From: Marsupella aquatica
Taxonomy: Eukaryota > Marchantiophyta
Length of the DNA: 64,000 bases
NCBI GenBank assembly: GCA_973895155.1
Contig: OZ316892.1
Coordinates: forward strand, 27,032,001 to 27,096,000
Direction: 5' to 3'
Part shown: in pieces, positions 45,721 to 56,559 of the stretch
Position numbering within the stretch: the stretch's first letter is position 1
Layout: each line of letters begins with the position of its first letter
Position numbers and translations under genes: made by a program
Notes under the pieces: generated by a model
What the model was told of the DNA's origin: nothing
Database searches by the model: none
The model's input: the letters and a program-made list of their open reading frames with translations, nothing else

Positions 45721-48700
45721 ATACCAAGGGATCGGCATACAAGCCGATTACGAGGGCAGAACAAATTGAGGCCCTATTAGAAGCCGAGAGAGCACAGCGG
45801 CCTAACTCTCAGGAGCAAGAGGTGGATGAGATGGACAGACACGATCCAGAGCCAAGGCAGGAAGGGGAGCCGACCACTAATTCAAAACCGAATAGACCGG
45901 TAAGGGGACAATCTATGGACACCAAGGAAGGGACCGACTCGGCTAGTCCAGCCGAGATCCCAGTTTATGGAGGTATGAGATTAGAGAGACTGGAAGCCGA
46001 ACTGGACCCGAATTTGAAGAAGTAGATTAATATGATCCAAGCACGGCAATATCGGAAGCTCGACTTAGGAGAGGGAAGAGAACTGAACTTAGGGAGAAAC
46101 CTAGCACCTGAGCTCGAGAAAGAGATCAGTGACTTATTGATTGAATTTCAGGATGTGTTTGCATGGAGTCACCAAGATCTAAAGGGAGTAGATCCAACAC
46201 TAGGGGAACATCGAATTGATCTCATGTTAGGAGCCAAATCATTTCGACAACCAATTCGAAGGATGAACCCGAAGTATTCCCTGCTGGTCAAAACAGAAAT
46301 CGACAAACTAGTGGAAGCTGGATTCATCACTCCAGTCCTGCATTCAGACTGGGTGTCTCCAATGGTGATAGTTCCCAAGAAAGCTGGACCCGATGGTAAA
46401 CCCAAGATCCGGGTTTGTCAGGATTACAGGAAGCTGAATGAAGCAACATTAAAAGACCATTTTCCTTTACCGTTTACTGATATGGTACTAGACATGGTAG
46501 CCAGTCATGAACTATATTCATTCATGGATGGATACTCTGGTTATAACCAAATCAGGATTCGGCAGGAAGACCAAATCAAGACGGCCTTCATCACGGAATG
46601 GGGGATCTATGTCTTCAATCGTATGCCGTTTGGACTCTGCAACGCACCAGCTATGTTCCAACGATTAATGGTGAACATTTTTCATGATTATTTGAGAAAG
46701 TTCATGGAAATCTTCATTGATGACTTTGCAATATTCGGGAAGGCATCGAAACATGCTAAATACCTCAGGAAAACCTTCATGAGATGTAGAGAGGTGGGTC
46801 TCAAGTTACACCCAGATAAATGTTTTTTTGCAGTAACCGAGGGGGTGCTACTAGGTCACAAGGTATCAAGGAAGGGCATTGAGATTGACAAAGGTAAGCT
46901 AGCAGTATGGCTAGAAGCAACCTAAGAACATAAAGGATGTAAGATCCTTCTTGGGATGCATTGGTTACTATCGCCGGTTCATCAAGGATTTTGCCAAGCT
47001 AGCTTTACCATTAACCAATATGCTCAAGGCAGGAGCAGACTTCGAACCCACACCCGAACGAGTCACAGCGGTGGTAGAATTGAAGCAGATGTTAGTAGAG
47101 GCCCCAGTCATGATAGCACCGGACTGGAACAAAGATTTTCATGTTTTTGTAGATGTCTCGGGCTTCTGTATTGGCTCAGTACTAAGTCAGTTGGATGAGA
47201 AAGGAAGGGACCATCCCATATACTTCGCAAGCCGTCAGCTTGCCGATGCCGAACGGAACTACTCTACCACGGAAAGAGAAGCATTAGGAGTCATTTATTC
47301 TTGTAAAAAGTTTAGGCATTATTTACTAGGGTACAAGGTAATCTTTCATACTGATCATGAAAGTTTGAAGTACCTAGTCAATAAGCCGGACCTTACAGGC
47401 AGAGTAGCAAGATGGATTTTGCTATTACAGGAGTTTGACTATGAGCTGAGGATCAAGCCGGGAAAGTTACATGCCAATGCCGACTTCTTTTCAAGGATCA
47501 CAGGTAAACCTGCCACGGATTGCATCGATGATCGATTCCCCGACGAGGAGCTATTCGTTGTGGAAATAGCTGGTACATGGTACCCTGAGATTTTAAAATT
47601 TCTCAGCACTTCCAGATTACAGCCAGGATTAAGCCGAGAGCAAGCCGCAGTCTTTGTGCGGAAGGTCAGACAGTATCAGTGCATTAAAGGCATACTGCAC
47701 AAGCATGGAATCAACGGCACGATTCAAAGGTGTTTGGAAAAGAGAGAGGTAAAACGAGTCCTACGGGCCATGCATGGAGAGGAGGCCGGAGGACATTTTG
47801 CCCCAGTAACCACGTCTAAGAAGATATTAAATGCCGGTTACTGGTGGCCCACCTTGCACAAAGATGTCTATCAGTTTATCAAACAATGCGATCCTTGTCA
47901 ACGAGCGGGAGGACCAAGGGCGTCCACCAGGCATCCACTGCACCCTATTCTACCTTTGGCACCATTCGAGAAGTGGGGTATTGATTACATTGGACCTCTG
48001 AAACCACTGACCCACCCTCGACGGAACAAGTACATAATCCTGGCTACGGATTATGCAACTAAATGGGTAGAGGCCAGACCAACAACGAAGGATGATGCAA
48101 TTACTACGACTAGATTCATGTATGAGCAGATCTTCACCAGGTATGGAGCACCCCTAGAATTAGTTAGTGATAGAGGAACCCATTTTTTGAATGATATAAT
48201 TAGTCGTTTAAATGAGCAGTATTTAGTTAAACATAGGCCTACTACTCCCTACCATCCAAAGGCAAACGGGTTGACAGAACGAGCAAACGGAATCATAGGA
48301 AAGATATTGAACAAGACAGTAGCTCAGAACAAACTCGATTGGGATGATAAATTGTTTGCTGCTGTTTTTGCTTACAATCTTGCCTATAAATCCACTACCG
48401 GTCATACACCCTTCTTCTTAACCTTTGGACAAGAAGCCCTGGTACCCATGCAACTTGAGATACCGACATTTCAAGTTACAATTGAGGAAAGAGCCTCAGC
48501 GGAGGAGAGCCTAAAGGAGCGAGAATATAGGTTAGAAGCTTTAGAGGAAGCGAGAATGATTTCAGCCAAGAGAGTAGAATATAGACAGAATATCATGAAG
48601 CAGCAGTATGATAAAAGGTTAAAAGTAGTTAGTATTCATACCGGTGATCTTGTGCTACTTTATGACAGTAGATATAGTAGGTTTCCAGGAAAGCTTTACA

Positions 48701-48888
48701 CTCGCTGGTTAGGACCCTTTAGAGTAACCATGATGTTCCCCAATGGCTCCGTACAATTGGCCAACATTACGGGAGAGGTATATCCAGTTCGCATCCATTA
48801 TGACCGCCTCAAGAAATACTATATGGACGAAGATGAAGTTGTTCGCGAGGACGCTTCACAATTAAGTGGGGAGCTATGTGATGCCTAG
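45627..48888 (+). pseudogene. gypsy Pol (RT-RNase H-integrase), element 1, broken
   Basis: The frame opens at 45627 right after a stop and has no ATG, so expression presumably needs a -1 shift from gag-pro. RT has LVKTEIDKLVEAGFITPV, VCQDYRKLNEATLKDHFPLP, MPFGLCNAPAMFQRLM and the IFIDD active site. RNase H has VFVDVSGFCIGSVLSQ and STTEREALGVIYSCKKFRHY. Integrase has the HH-CC zinc motif, GIDYIGPL, VSDRGTHF and TERANG (D, D, E), then RWLGPFRV near its C-terminus. Two lesions: TAG at 46023-46025 (CAG in element 2) and a 5-bp net deletion near 46914-46917, which ends the frame at 46925; downstream coding continues in another frame. The stop codon (48886-48888) is inside LTR 2. Confidence 0.9.
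48863..48876 (+). promoter_or_regulatory. gypsy polypurine tract, element 1
   Basis: TAAGTGGGGAGCTA directly precedes the LTR start TGTG. Its purine-rich core AAGTGGGGAG would prime plus-strand DNA. It lies within the pol coding sequence. The element 2 counterpart is at 59706-59719. Confidence 0.6.
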
Positions 48889-51800
48889 ACAGGAATCACT
48901 CGGCCGGTTAAGTGGGTAAAGCAGGAAGGCACCCTAGGAACACCTTAGTATAGTGACAAAACTAGGAAAATATAAACAATTAGGGGCAACCATGGAACCC
49001 GGGCCGAGGCCGGAGGTAAGGCTAAGGGTGAAAACCCAATTAGGGTTAGGGCGCGTTAAGCGTCGGCGGCTAGGAAGGATCAACGGGAAGAAGGACCGGC
49101 AGAGGAGAGGGGTAAGGAGCGCTTGCAGGAGATGGTGGCTCATTTGCGAGCACGAACTAGGCAGACGACTACGGGAGGCCAACTACTGTCAGCTGCTTAG
49201 GCAAGCACTCGGGGAGAGAATAGATACCGACGATCGACCTAAGGAGGGTATGAGCAACGTCAATCAAGCGGCACATTTCTGGGGATGCCTGTTCGAACGG
49301 GCAACTGAGTACATCAAGACTTACGAGGACGAGGAGTCAGAAAGGGCAGCTCGAGAACGGCAGGAGCTCGCTCGATTGTGGGAGCTGCAGAAGACGGCTT
49401 TCTTAGGAGGCGAACTCATCAAGGACGAGTTCCTGTGGACGCCTACTTCCAATCAACTCGACGATCTTCTGTTTTGCAAAGACAGCGTCGTCGGCATCTG
49501 AGAGGCCATCAAGAACTGCAACGACATACACTGGGAATTAAAGGGTAGCACGGAAAGGTGGACCCAGGCAACGGTGCTAGGAGAAACCTCCACGGTAGCA
49601 GAGATGAAGAGGAAGGGGGCCGTCAACGATGAAGCCACCCCGGCAAAAAGAACGAGGTCGGCGGCACCAAAGAAGCCAGCCGAGCAGTAGAGCATGAGGC
49701 AGGGAGAAGCCGAAGAGGAGGAGGTCGATCCCATCAAGGCCATTCCAACCAGGGATGACACCTGGAAGGGCTGGGCGGCAACCCTACCGGTGGAGGTGCA
49801 ACTACATTTTGCACGGGAGGAGGATGCATGCTTTACGGCCATGCAGACCAAGAAGTACCAAGGCTTCATGGCCGGATCCGGCTTGGAGGCCTTTGTAAGA
49901 TTACCATGGCTGAAGCCGGAGGTACCGGAGTCAGACCTATTAGAATTCGTGGGGTCATGGGAACCCGAGACCAATTGCACGAGGATATATGGGAAGGATT
50001 TCTATCTTACTCCCAAGGCAATAAGACCAAAGTTGATACCAGGAAGACCTTGCTTGACAAGGAGTTCCGGTCGTTCCCCGGGCCATCAACGAAGAATGGC
50101 TTCTTCCGGAACACCTGCACCAACCCGCACATAGGAGAGATGATCGACTTCTTGCGGGTGACCATGCATTGTAACTTGCCGAGGGCAGAGATCGGCAAGG
50201 CACAGGTCTATCTGGCAGAAAGGCCAGACCCAAGCCGGGACTACAACGGGTACCTCCTCAACCAATTGAAGAAGATCTTAAAGGAGGAGCAGCAGGTAAT
50301 TGGCATGGGGAGCGTGTCGCGGCTTGGCTATCACATGCCGCTGTTGTGCCGGTATGCCAGAGGTCAGACTTTTGCCCCGGTACTTCCCCTGCAGGTAAGG
50401 GCACCCGAGGAAGCTCCAACGCCGAGGCCGTTGGCTGAGAAGCCTCAACCACCTGTTAGTCCTACGATCGAGCAGGTGTTTAGGCCCAGGAAGGAAGACT
50501 TGCCGATGCAGCAACCAGGCATGCAGAGTCTGCTGAAACTACTGGAGAAAGAAAAGAAATCGGCATCGGCAACAACAACGGCAACGGCAACAATGCAGGA
50601 CACTACTACAGAGGTAGGCCTACACCGGCTCACAAGAGAAAACCCCTTTGCTGGAGACAAGGAGAGAATCAGACCGGAATCCAAGCCAGGTGTTCGAATG
50701 TACGTGGGAACCTCAAGCTCTGAATCTGAGGCAGAATTGCCTGAAGCTCCTACCGACGAAGAGGAGAGGGAGAAGCCGGACGTCCAAGAGGTAGAGGAGG
50801 CAGTGGAGGACTGCAGCCATGATAATTCCGGCTATGGGTCGGACCATCACGTTCCAGGAGTAAGGACCTATGGCCGGTTTGTCCCCACACTTCCAAGGGT
50901 AGTGCGAGGGGACCCCAACCAGCAGAGTAGCCCTGAGTCTCCCCCACCAGATGTTGCTCCCCCGAGCTTCGACGGCATAAAACAGACGGTGCAGGAATTT
51001 CAGGAGCGAATCAAGCAGGAGGAAGAGGCCGCCCTGGCTAAGGAAAAGGATTTACCAGGAGGAGATTGGCCGGAGGACATCAGGCGGCTAGCCGAAAAAG
51101 GAAGCAAACCTCTAGCCACGATTGAAGAGATCCGCAGGACGGCTTGGGAGCAGAGGCCACGATGGGCGATGCCGATCACTTCTACTTACTCCACCTACGC
51201 TAAGAATAGAGCCATGGAGTATGGTGAGATGTGTGGGGAACTTGCGCTCGGCATCTTTGGAGAGGAGTTGGAGGTAGGACCCTTTTTCCATAGGGAGCAG
51301 TTGGAGAAGCACCAATTAGAAGAAGCGGTGGCTTTAGAGAGAAGCAAGAAGGACGAGGTCATTCGGCGGCTTAGGAGGATGGAAGCCGAGATTGAAGATC
51401 TAAGGGCGGCCAAGAAAGCCCAAGATGAACTGCGGATTAAACGACATGAGCTGAACATCATGCAGGGGCAGTTGGACACCGCGCAGGCTGAAAATCAGAA
51501 TATCAAGGATAAACTGACTCAGACGCAGGAAGAGTTGGCCGACACGATCAAAGAGAGGGAGAAGTGGAATCAAGAGCTGAAGAATACAGAGGAGGCCCAC
51601 ATAACAGCCAACAGCCGGGCCATGGCGGAGACCCAAAGAAAGGAATGGGCGTTGAAAGGGGAGCTCGAGAAAATCCGTGGAGCCCTTGAGCAGAAGGAGG
51701 TCGAGTTAGGGAAATCCTATCAAGGGATTATGGCGCTGCAGCAGGAGCTTGCGTCCGTGACGGCCAGCTTCAAGGCCGACCTAAGGGAGAAGGACGAGAT

Positions 51801-53496
51801 GCTCGAACAGACTTACGCCAAGATGAACCAGATGGAGTCTGTCATCATTGCAGAGCTCGACAAGGAGCTAAGAGCAACCCAGGAGGAGAGGGCTACCTTG
51901 AAGAAGGAATTGGAGGAAGCCCACAGGGAGCAGGAGGAGGCCAAAAACGAGCTGGAGGGGGCACGTAAGGACCTGGATGAAACCCAAGAGGAGTTGGAGG
52001 AAATCATGAGGAAGATGGAGAACCTACAGCGGCGGGCCGACAACCAAACAGAGCGGCTGAAGAAACAAGCCGCAGTATTTAAATGCTTAGCTGCAGCAGG
52101 TCCATCTCCCGTTGGGACAAACCAGTTACCAGGGGTGGTAATTGCCGAAGGACAAGCCGCGTCAACTGCACCAGTGCCGGAAGTAAGTGGGAAGGGGAAG
52201 GGACCAGCTGCCGAGCCACCAACGAAGAAGAAGCGGAAACCTTCAGGGTCAAGGAGTAATACGACTTCACAGGCCGTGGTGATCAAGGAGGTAGACCCAG
52301 CACCGACCCCAGACAGGGTCACGGCTAGGGATCCAACTACCCTAGGGGAAGGGGAGGCCGAAGCCGAGGGAGTGGCTGAAGCCGAAGCCGAGGGAGTGAC
52401 TGAGGCCGAAGCCGTGGGTATTGCCGAGGCCGGTGTCGAGACTGAAGCCGAAGGTGGACCCAGTCAGGCCGATGGAGAGTTGACTCAGTCAAGGGCAGGT
52501 AATCTGTCAGAGAATGAACCTACGGCAGTGGCTGAGGAGGAAGCGTTGGGGGCGTCCATTAAGGATCCACCACCGGTGTCGTGACGGTGCAAGGGCGCCG
52601 TTCCTTTTAGGGAGGGCGGACGTGGAGGGAGGAGGCGTGAGTGGGCAGGGCGGGCGCGGATCTCCACGTTTAGGATTAGGATCAGAACCAGGAGCGGCCC
52701 TGACACTTAGCTTAGTGGGATTGCGGTCCCACTGGTAGGAGCAACACTTGTGCTCCTGCCTTGCTGTACATAGGTAGATTCGGGCAAGTAGATTACTGTT
52801 AAGTAGATTAGGCTTACGCTGCAAAGAATGGCGGATCCACTACCAGGATAAGTACCTGGGCAGCGGGGAGCTCAGGGCCTCTTCTTTAGCAAGTTTTTAG
52901 TTTGCACCAGCCGGGCTGGGATCAAGTAGTACGAGAAGCTCTCGGTTAGTCATACAGTGACCCTTGTGTATATTCATGTTTCCTCATGCCTAAGAGCTGA
53001 ATAGAGTTGGCCTCACGGCTTAGTTCGCAGAACTTGTGTATGAGATGTACTATTTGTATGGCAAGTGCATGGTATGACTCAGTCAGAATGAGTCATTTTG
53101 CTATTTGTGTGTCGCATTAACTTGTGTGAAGAGTGCCCACATCAACAGAAGGAAGGAAAGTAAGCAGGGGAGTGAGAGTTGGATGTGTCGAGCTGAGAGA
53201 GGTCTTAGCGGCTTAACCAAGCCTATTGGGGATCATTCCGGCGGCGGAATCCAAACATACCTAACAAGAAGACAGGGGAAGACAGGGGAAGGCCTATATT
53301 AGGCCGGCTACGTATCTCATGACCCGATGAAGGATCTGTCCAGTATATGTGTGTAAAATGTTAATAGTAGTAGTAGAAGGTTAGCAGCGTCCCATGCCGC
53401 TAAGCCGCGGAAATGGCCTCGCCAAGCACGAAACCTGCGGGAATCGGCTTGAGCTGGGGGGTTTCTTGGGTTTAGGGAGCCATGGGACGCACCACA
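48877..53496 (+). repeat. gypsy LTR 2, shared by both elements
   Basis: 4,620 bp with the same ends as LTR 1. It is the 3' LTR of element 1 and the 5' LTR of element 2. By eye it differs from LTR 3 at about ten positions over the 4.28 kb available. Confidence 0.93.
48992..52584 (+). pseudogene. LTR-encoded coiled-coil protein, LTR 2 copy
   Basis: ATG at 48992 follows the pol stop by 103 nt. The first part runs open to TGA 49499-49501 (CGA in LTR 1). After TAG 49688-49690 (CAG in LTRs 1 and 3) and the shared 31-bp deletion near 50018, the remaining frame is open to 52584. It carries the Pro-rich linker, the long coiled coil (about 51280-52080), PPTKKKRKPSGS and the acidic Glu-Ala repeat. A run of 918 codons is open here, but its first 60 or so codons are out of the ancestral frame. 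Confidence 0.7.
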
Positions 53497-53500
53497 TTTT

Positions 53501-53520
53501 TGGCGCTATGTGGAGGGGGC
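53501..53520 (+). promoter_or_regulatory. gypsy primer-binding site, element 2
   Basis: Identical to the site at 42662, again four bases after the LTR end. Confidence 0.6.
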
Positions 53521-53565
53521 ATTTCTTAAGCCGTGAGATATGAAGTTAGAACGGAAGCGTAGGTA

Positions 53566-56559
53566 ATGACTGACCTTACGCCGAGGGAAGAAAGAGTGAT
53601 TCAACGGGAGAGAGCTCGACTGCAGCAGCTCGTCGGGTGGCATGATACACAGCGACTAAGAGGGGCAGAAAGAGCTGGTAGCTCCGAAACTGGAAGTGGC
53701 GTTGAAGAAGACATACCAGAAGAAGAGTCGGTAAGGAGAAGTGAGTCTCCAACCGACATGGGGGAACCAGAGGCACGGCCAGACGAGAGGCCAGGGACCA
53801 GATTGAGCCAGCGGTCGTGCATACATTACAAGGCATTTCATGGGAGAGGAGATGAGGATCCGGACGAATGGTTGGATGATTTCGAGGGAACCGCTGCAGC
53901 AAATGGAGAATCGGCCATCAAGATGCAGATTCTTCCCGGCCTGTTCAAGGGTGAGGCTAGGCCTTGGTACAGAGCATTAGATGTGGAAGATCAAGCCATC
54001 TGGGATATCTTCAAAACACTCTTTGTTAAGGAGTTTCGACCCATTGGAACTTCAGAACTAGCAGTGCTGAAGTTGGGACAACTTCGGTTCAAGGAGAACA
54101 AATCCTTCAGGAAGTTCTTGCAACGCTTTCAGAAACTGGTAAGACGTACAAAGACCAATGCATCTGAAGGTATGCAACTTCAATGGTTGGTGAATGCTTT
54201 GCCACAGAAGATGAGTTTTGCAATTAGGAAGGAGAACCCGGAGACTTTAGCCGAAGCAATTAAGGATATTCAATTATACATTAATGCAGATATCACAAGC
54301 CGGAAGAAACAGCTTAAGTCTAAGAGTTCCTCATCAGAGGAGGGATCACCCCATAAGAAAAAAGATAAGAAGAAGAAACATCCCAAGAAGTCTAGAAGTG
54401 ATAAGTCAAGCTCGGATAGTGGGAGTAGCAAGAGTGAGTCATCTTCTAGTTCTGAAGAAGAAAAAACTAGGAAAAGGAAGGGCAGAAGGAGAGGGAAGAC
54501 GAAAGTCAAGATGGAGGCTAAGCCACCAGATAACATCGTAGCCCTTACCGAGCAACTTAAGGCTATCATTGCAGAGGTAAAACCAAAGAAGAAGGTAGTA
54601 CAGGAGGATAGCTCTGTATGGTGTGCCTTATGTTATAAAACCGGACACCATAAAGATGCGTGTCCTAAGCTTAATACTAATCATGTTCGGCATGTGGCCG
54701 AGATCAGACCATGTCAGGGAGAAGTAGAGTACTTTTTAGGAGATGCCGCTGATAGTGTTTTCGGCATCAGTGAGACTGGAGCACGAGACCTATCCAACAG
54801 ACCTGCATCTCTGTGGTCAGGGTTAAGGAACAATCCAGGAGAGATGTATCCTCGGATTATTCAGAACCCGTCAGTACCTCCTAGGCCGAATGTGCAAAGA
54901 TTTGCGGCATGCTATAATTGTGGTCAACCTGGCCATTTTGCTAGAGAATGCCCGAATGCACGCAAACAGGGTGATGGACAACCAGCTCAGCTGTGTATGG
55001 GATGCCGACAGGAAGGTCATATGCTAGGGCAATATCCTACTTGGTTGGCAGGCCTGGCCGCAAATCATAAGCTTTTGCCGATCAAGATCTTACCGCCAGG
55101 TACTACCCCCAGAGGAGTTCAAATCAACCACATCGAACTAGGATGGCAAGAGGATGCCGAGGCAGAGTTCGTACCATTTGATGATGAGGCCGAAGCCCTA
55201 TCAACCTTCTCAGAGGAGGATTTAGATCATGATTGCTACCGGGTCTCTACTCGATCTACCAGAAGGAAGGAAAGGTGGGATGGGCTGGCCAAAAATAAAG
55301 GGAAGGTTACGGAGGAAAGGATCGACTCTTCGTCAACATCAACAGAAGGAGAAGGGAGGGCTCCGGCAATACAGGTAAGCCATGAGCCCACCAGTGAAAC
55401 CAATCCTTCACAAGATAGCGACTTCAATCGAGATCATCCTAAGTTGTTCTACCCCTCTGTTACGGCTAGTGTTAAGGAACAACTAAGAGAATTAGAAACC
55501 CTGGAGAATACCGAAGCCATTGCCAAGGATGTAAAACGAGCAAAAGCATTGTTTGCTTCGGAAGACCCAATAGCTGTGGAGACTAGCGTGGCAAAACTGG
55601 CCGAATCCAAGACGGAAACACCACCAGAAGAGAAGCCGATTGTTCCCTATGACCTGGCTAAAGATGTACTAGAATCTAGAGTCTCGGCAACAGTAGGTCA
55701 ACTATTGAAAAATAGCCCGTACTTCCGGAAGCAATTAAGGAAGGCTATTCTCGGCAAGCCGAGATTACCCAAGGTAGCAACCAGATCCGACGTACTAATG
55801 ATAGAAGAAGATCAAGGAGCCCCAGCATTACCATTAATGATTCAAGGAGAATTATTACTACGGGTACCCATCGATGGAGGATCAGGGGTATGTATTATGA
55901 TTGATTCAACAGCAAAAGGGTGGGGTCTAACACCGGAGATGACTGGAAGAGTGTTGAACATGGCCAATGGATATCAGGTCATTCCGACGGGAGTGTTAAC
56001 CGGCATCAAGACAGAGATAGGAGGTATCTTCTTTAGCATTAACTATGTAGTAATGAAGCCGGTAAATCCTACGTCATTCCGGCTATTGATTGGTAGGCCA
56101 TGGCTGTACCTAGCCGAGGTAATAGAAGATTGGGGTAAAAAGCAGTTCACTTTCGGGACCCCCTCTATCACGGTATCCTGGGACACTAAGGATGACCGTA
56201 GGAAAAGCATAAGGGAAGTAGATGGGTACGATAGTGGACTGGAGTCAGCCGATGAAGTACGTTGGTTAGAATGCCTCACTAACCTAACCGAAGAAGGTGT
56301 CTTTGGACCAGAGGTACCCCCCAGCGGATTATGGCAAGAACCAATGGAAGGTGACTTGGAAGAAGAAGACGAAGAGGTCGAGGACTGCTTTACAATAGAA
56401 TCCACCTTTTTAGCTGCAATTCCGGAGGAAGTAAAGGATGTAGACCAATTGGATGAAACGGCTAAGTGGGGAGCAGTAGCAGGGACAGTGGATTTTCTGC
56501 AGGCGTTGTGGCAGAGCCGACGGGGTCCACAACGCCATCGATCATCGGCAAGGAATTAA
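53566..56559 (+). CDS. gypsy Gag-protease, element 2
   Basis: 997 codons, open, and nearly identical to the copy at 42727-45720. Noted changes are Asp to Glu (GEPEARP), Glu to Lys in the Ser/Lys linker and Ser to Phe (FVPFDDEAE). It has the same Gag core, three knuckle-like motifs and DGG protease active site. Confidence 0.9.
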   Translation: MTDLTPREERVIQRERARLQQLVGWHDTQRLRGAERAGSSETGSGVEEDIPEEESVRRSESPTDMGEPEARPDERPGTRLSQRSCIHYKAFHGRGDEDPDEWLDDFEGTAAANGESAIKMQILPGLFKGEARPWYRALDVEDQAIWDIFKTLFVKEFRPIGTSELAVLKLGQLRFKENKSFRKFLQRFQKLVRRTKTNASEGMQLQWLVNALPQKMSFAIRKENPETLAEAIKDIQLYINADITSRKKQLKSKSSSSEEGSPHKKKDKKKKHPKKSRSDKSSSDSGSSKSESSSSSEEEKTRKRKGRRRGKTKVKMEAKPPDNIVALTEQLKAIIAEVKPKKKVVQEDSSVWCALCYKTGHHKDACPKLNTNHVRHVAEIRPCQGEVEYFLGDAADSVFGISETGARDLSNRPASLWSGLRNNPGEMYPRIIQNPSVPPRPNVQRFAACYNCGQPGHFARECPNARKQGDGQPAQLCMGCRQEGHMLGQYPTWLAGLAANHKLLPIKILPPGTTPRGVQINHIELGWQEDAEAEFVPFDDEAEALSTFSEEDLDHDCYRVSTRSTRRKERWDGLAKNKGKVTEERIDSSSTSTEGEGRAPAIQVSHEPTSETNPSQDSDFNRDHPKLFYPSVTASVKEQLRELETLENTEAIAKDVKRAKALFASEDPIAVETSVAKLAESKTETPPEEKPIVPYDLAKDVLESRVSATVGQLLKNSPYFRKQLRKAILGKPRLPKVATRSDVLMIEEDQGAPALPLMIQGELLLRVPIDGGSGVCIMIDSTAKGWGLTPEMTGRVLNMANGYQVIPTGVLTGIKTEIGGIFFSINYVVMKPVNPTSFRLLIGRPWLYLAEVIEDWGKKQFTFGTPSITVSWDTKDDRRKSIREVDGYDSGLESADEVRWLECLTNLTEEGVFGPEVPPSGLWQEPMEGDLEEEDEEVEDCFTIESTFLAAIPEEVKDVDQLDETAKWGAVAGTVDFLQALWQSRRGPQRHRSSARN

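Noticed and set aside
49453-49980. Antisense frames repeated in each gypsy LTR and internal region
   Set aside because: They mirror the sense coding frame, have biased composition and recur only because the DNA repeats.
49828-52584. The 918-codon frame taken as the natural LTR protein
   Set aside because: Its first 60 or so codons are out of the ancestral frame, created by the shared 31-bp deletion. The true start is the ATG near the LTR's 5' end.
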